Shown here: in pieces, positions 5,296 through 5,859 of the stretch
Layout of the letters: each line of letters opens with the position of its first letter
Position numbering within the stretch: the stretch's first letter is position 1
DNA from: Thermoplasmata archaeon
GTDB taxonomy: Archaea; Thermoplasmatota; Thermoplasmata; Lutacidiplasmatales; UBA184
Direction of reading: 5' to 3'
NCBI GenBank assembly: GCA_030044695.1
Contig: JASIDM010000157.1
Coordinates: forward strand, 1-5,859
DNA: 5,859 nucleotides
Position numbers and translations under genes: made by a program
Notes under the pieces: model-generated
What the model saw: only the letters and a program-made list of their open reading frames with translations
Database searches by the model: none
What the model was told of the DNA's origin: nothing

Positions 5296-5859
5296 TCACC
5301 CCGGGCTGCGCGGAGGGCCGGTCCCCAGGGCGTGAACGCTCAACCGCTCCTCGAGCTCCCGGCGCAGGGCGTGGCGCCGCCGGTCCTCGACCAGTGCCCG
5401 CTCGAACGGATCGAGCTCCCGCAGGAACGCGAACCGGCGTGCCGCCTCGGCCGCCTCCCGGTTCCAATCGCGCCGCCGGGCCCGGCCGATGAGGCGGTCC
5501 AGCTCGGGCCACTCCCGCCGCCCCTCGGCCAAGACCGCCAGGATCCGCTCCGGGTCGAAGGCGTCGCGGTCGCTCCAGAGCTTGGCGACGGCGAGGAGAC
5601 GGACCAGCGACGGATCGAACCCCTTTCGGGCGTAGCGGATCGCGTCGTAGAGGTCCCGCTCGGTCGCCCGCTGCTGGATCGCCCGGAGCTTCTCGGCCAT
5701 CGCCTCCTCGACCCGAAGCGAGGGGATCCTCGGCAGCGGGAACGGGAGCGCGGTGAAGTACGGCTGGGGGAGCGGCTCCCAGGTCCGGGGGGGCAGGAGC
5801 GGCGCCTCCCGGTAGCTGATCTCGAGCCGGAACTGCCCCTCGTCCCAGTCGTGGGCGTA
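5296..5859 (-). CDS. AbiEii/AbiGii-family nucleotidyltransferase toxin (C-terminal part, runs off right edge)
   Basis: The frame is open from the right edge to TGA 5296-5298, giving 187 residues. The ATG at 5698-5700 is internal: in-frame coding with the same G/C-ending codons continues upstream to the window end. The diagnostic block is VEEAMAEKLRAIQQR (50-64 of the visible part) followed by ERDLYDA (67-73), the conserved E-K-R-RD-YD signature of the AbiEii (DUF1814) family, preceded by a beta-rich segment with Pro-rich turns and followed by an all-helical C-terminal domain. In characterised AbiE systems this is the toxin, a nucleotidyltransferase that transfers nucleotides to tRNA or other targets, giving abortive phage resistance. 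Its antitoxin AbiEi is normally encoded just upstream, which here is outside the window. The GSxxxD nucleotidyltransferase motif is also off the edge, so catalytic competence cannot be judged. The gene ends 126 bp before the sugar reductase and probably belongs to a separate unit. Confidence 0.85.
   Translation of the reverse strand, partial: YAHDWDEGQFRLEISYREAPLLPPRTWEPLPQPYFTALPFPLPRIPSLRVEEAMAEKLRAIQQRATERDLYDAIRYARKGFDPSLVRLLAVAKLWSDRDAFDPERILAVLAEGRREWPELDRLIGRARRRDWNREAAEAARRFAFLRELDPFERALVEDRRRHALRRELEERLSVHALGTGPPRSPG

Noticed and set aside
5296..5700. AbiEii-type gene as a complete 134-residue protein starting at ATG 5700
   Set aside because: Upstream in-frame sequence to the window edge codes for the expected preceding part of the family with the same codon bias, and the methionine falls inside the conserved E-x-M-AEKLRA block.

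Overview
This is a very GC-rich prokaryotic window in which nearly every codon of the real genes ends in G or C. Five of its six protein genes are on the minus strand. No rRNA, tRNA, CRISPR array, insertion sequence or phage gene was seen. The organism cannot be fixed from this sequence. The genes suit a high-GC bacterium (for example Actinobacteriota or Chloroflexota) or a high-GC soil archaeon. Good Shine-Dalgarno sites precede some genes but not others, and clear bacterial -35/-10 pairs are missing, so the archaeal option stays open.

Layout, left to right. (1) Positions 1-326 (-) hold the N-terminal 108 residues of an ATP-grasp ligase of the DcsG-like type, running off the left edge. (2) Positions 424-1917 (-) encode a 497-residue membrane protein in which four voltage-sensor-like helices (S1-S4) are joined by a proline-rich linker to a CorA-type cation transporter module. 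Its GMN selectivity motif reads GID. (3) Positions 2059-2442 (+) encode an unrecognised 127-residue protein, divergent from the CorA fusion across a 141-bp intergenic region that carries an 11-bp inverted repeat. (4) Positions 2450-3286 and 3264-4118 (-) are an overlapping DrrB-type permease and DrrA-type ATPase, a two-gene ABC exporter operon. (5) Positions 4201-5169 (-) encode an extended short-chain dehydrogenase that most resembles GDP-6-deoxy-4-keto-D-mannose reductase. (6) Positions 5296-5859 (-) are the C-terminal 187 residues of an AbiEii-type nucleotidyltransferase toxin, running off the right edge.

The genes do not form one pathway. The exporter pair is the only clear operon. The sugar reductase suggests surface polysaccharide or glycosylation, and the AbiEii homologue suggests a toxin-antitoxin or phage-defence locus extending to the right. 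The most unusual item is the voltage-sensor/CorA fusion: its architecture is topologically sensible, its reading frame has uniform codon usage across the join, and its key filter motif is altered.
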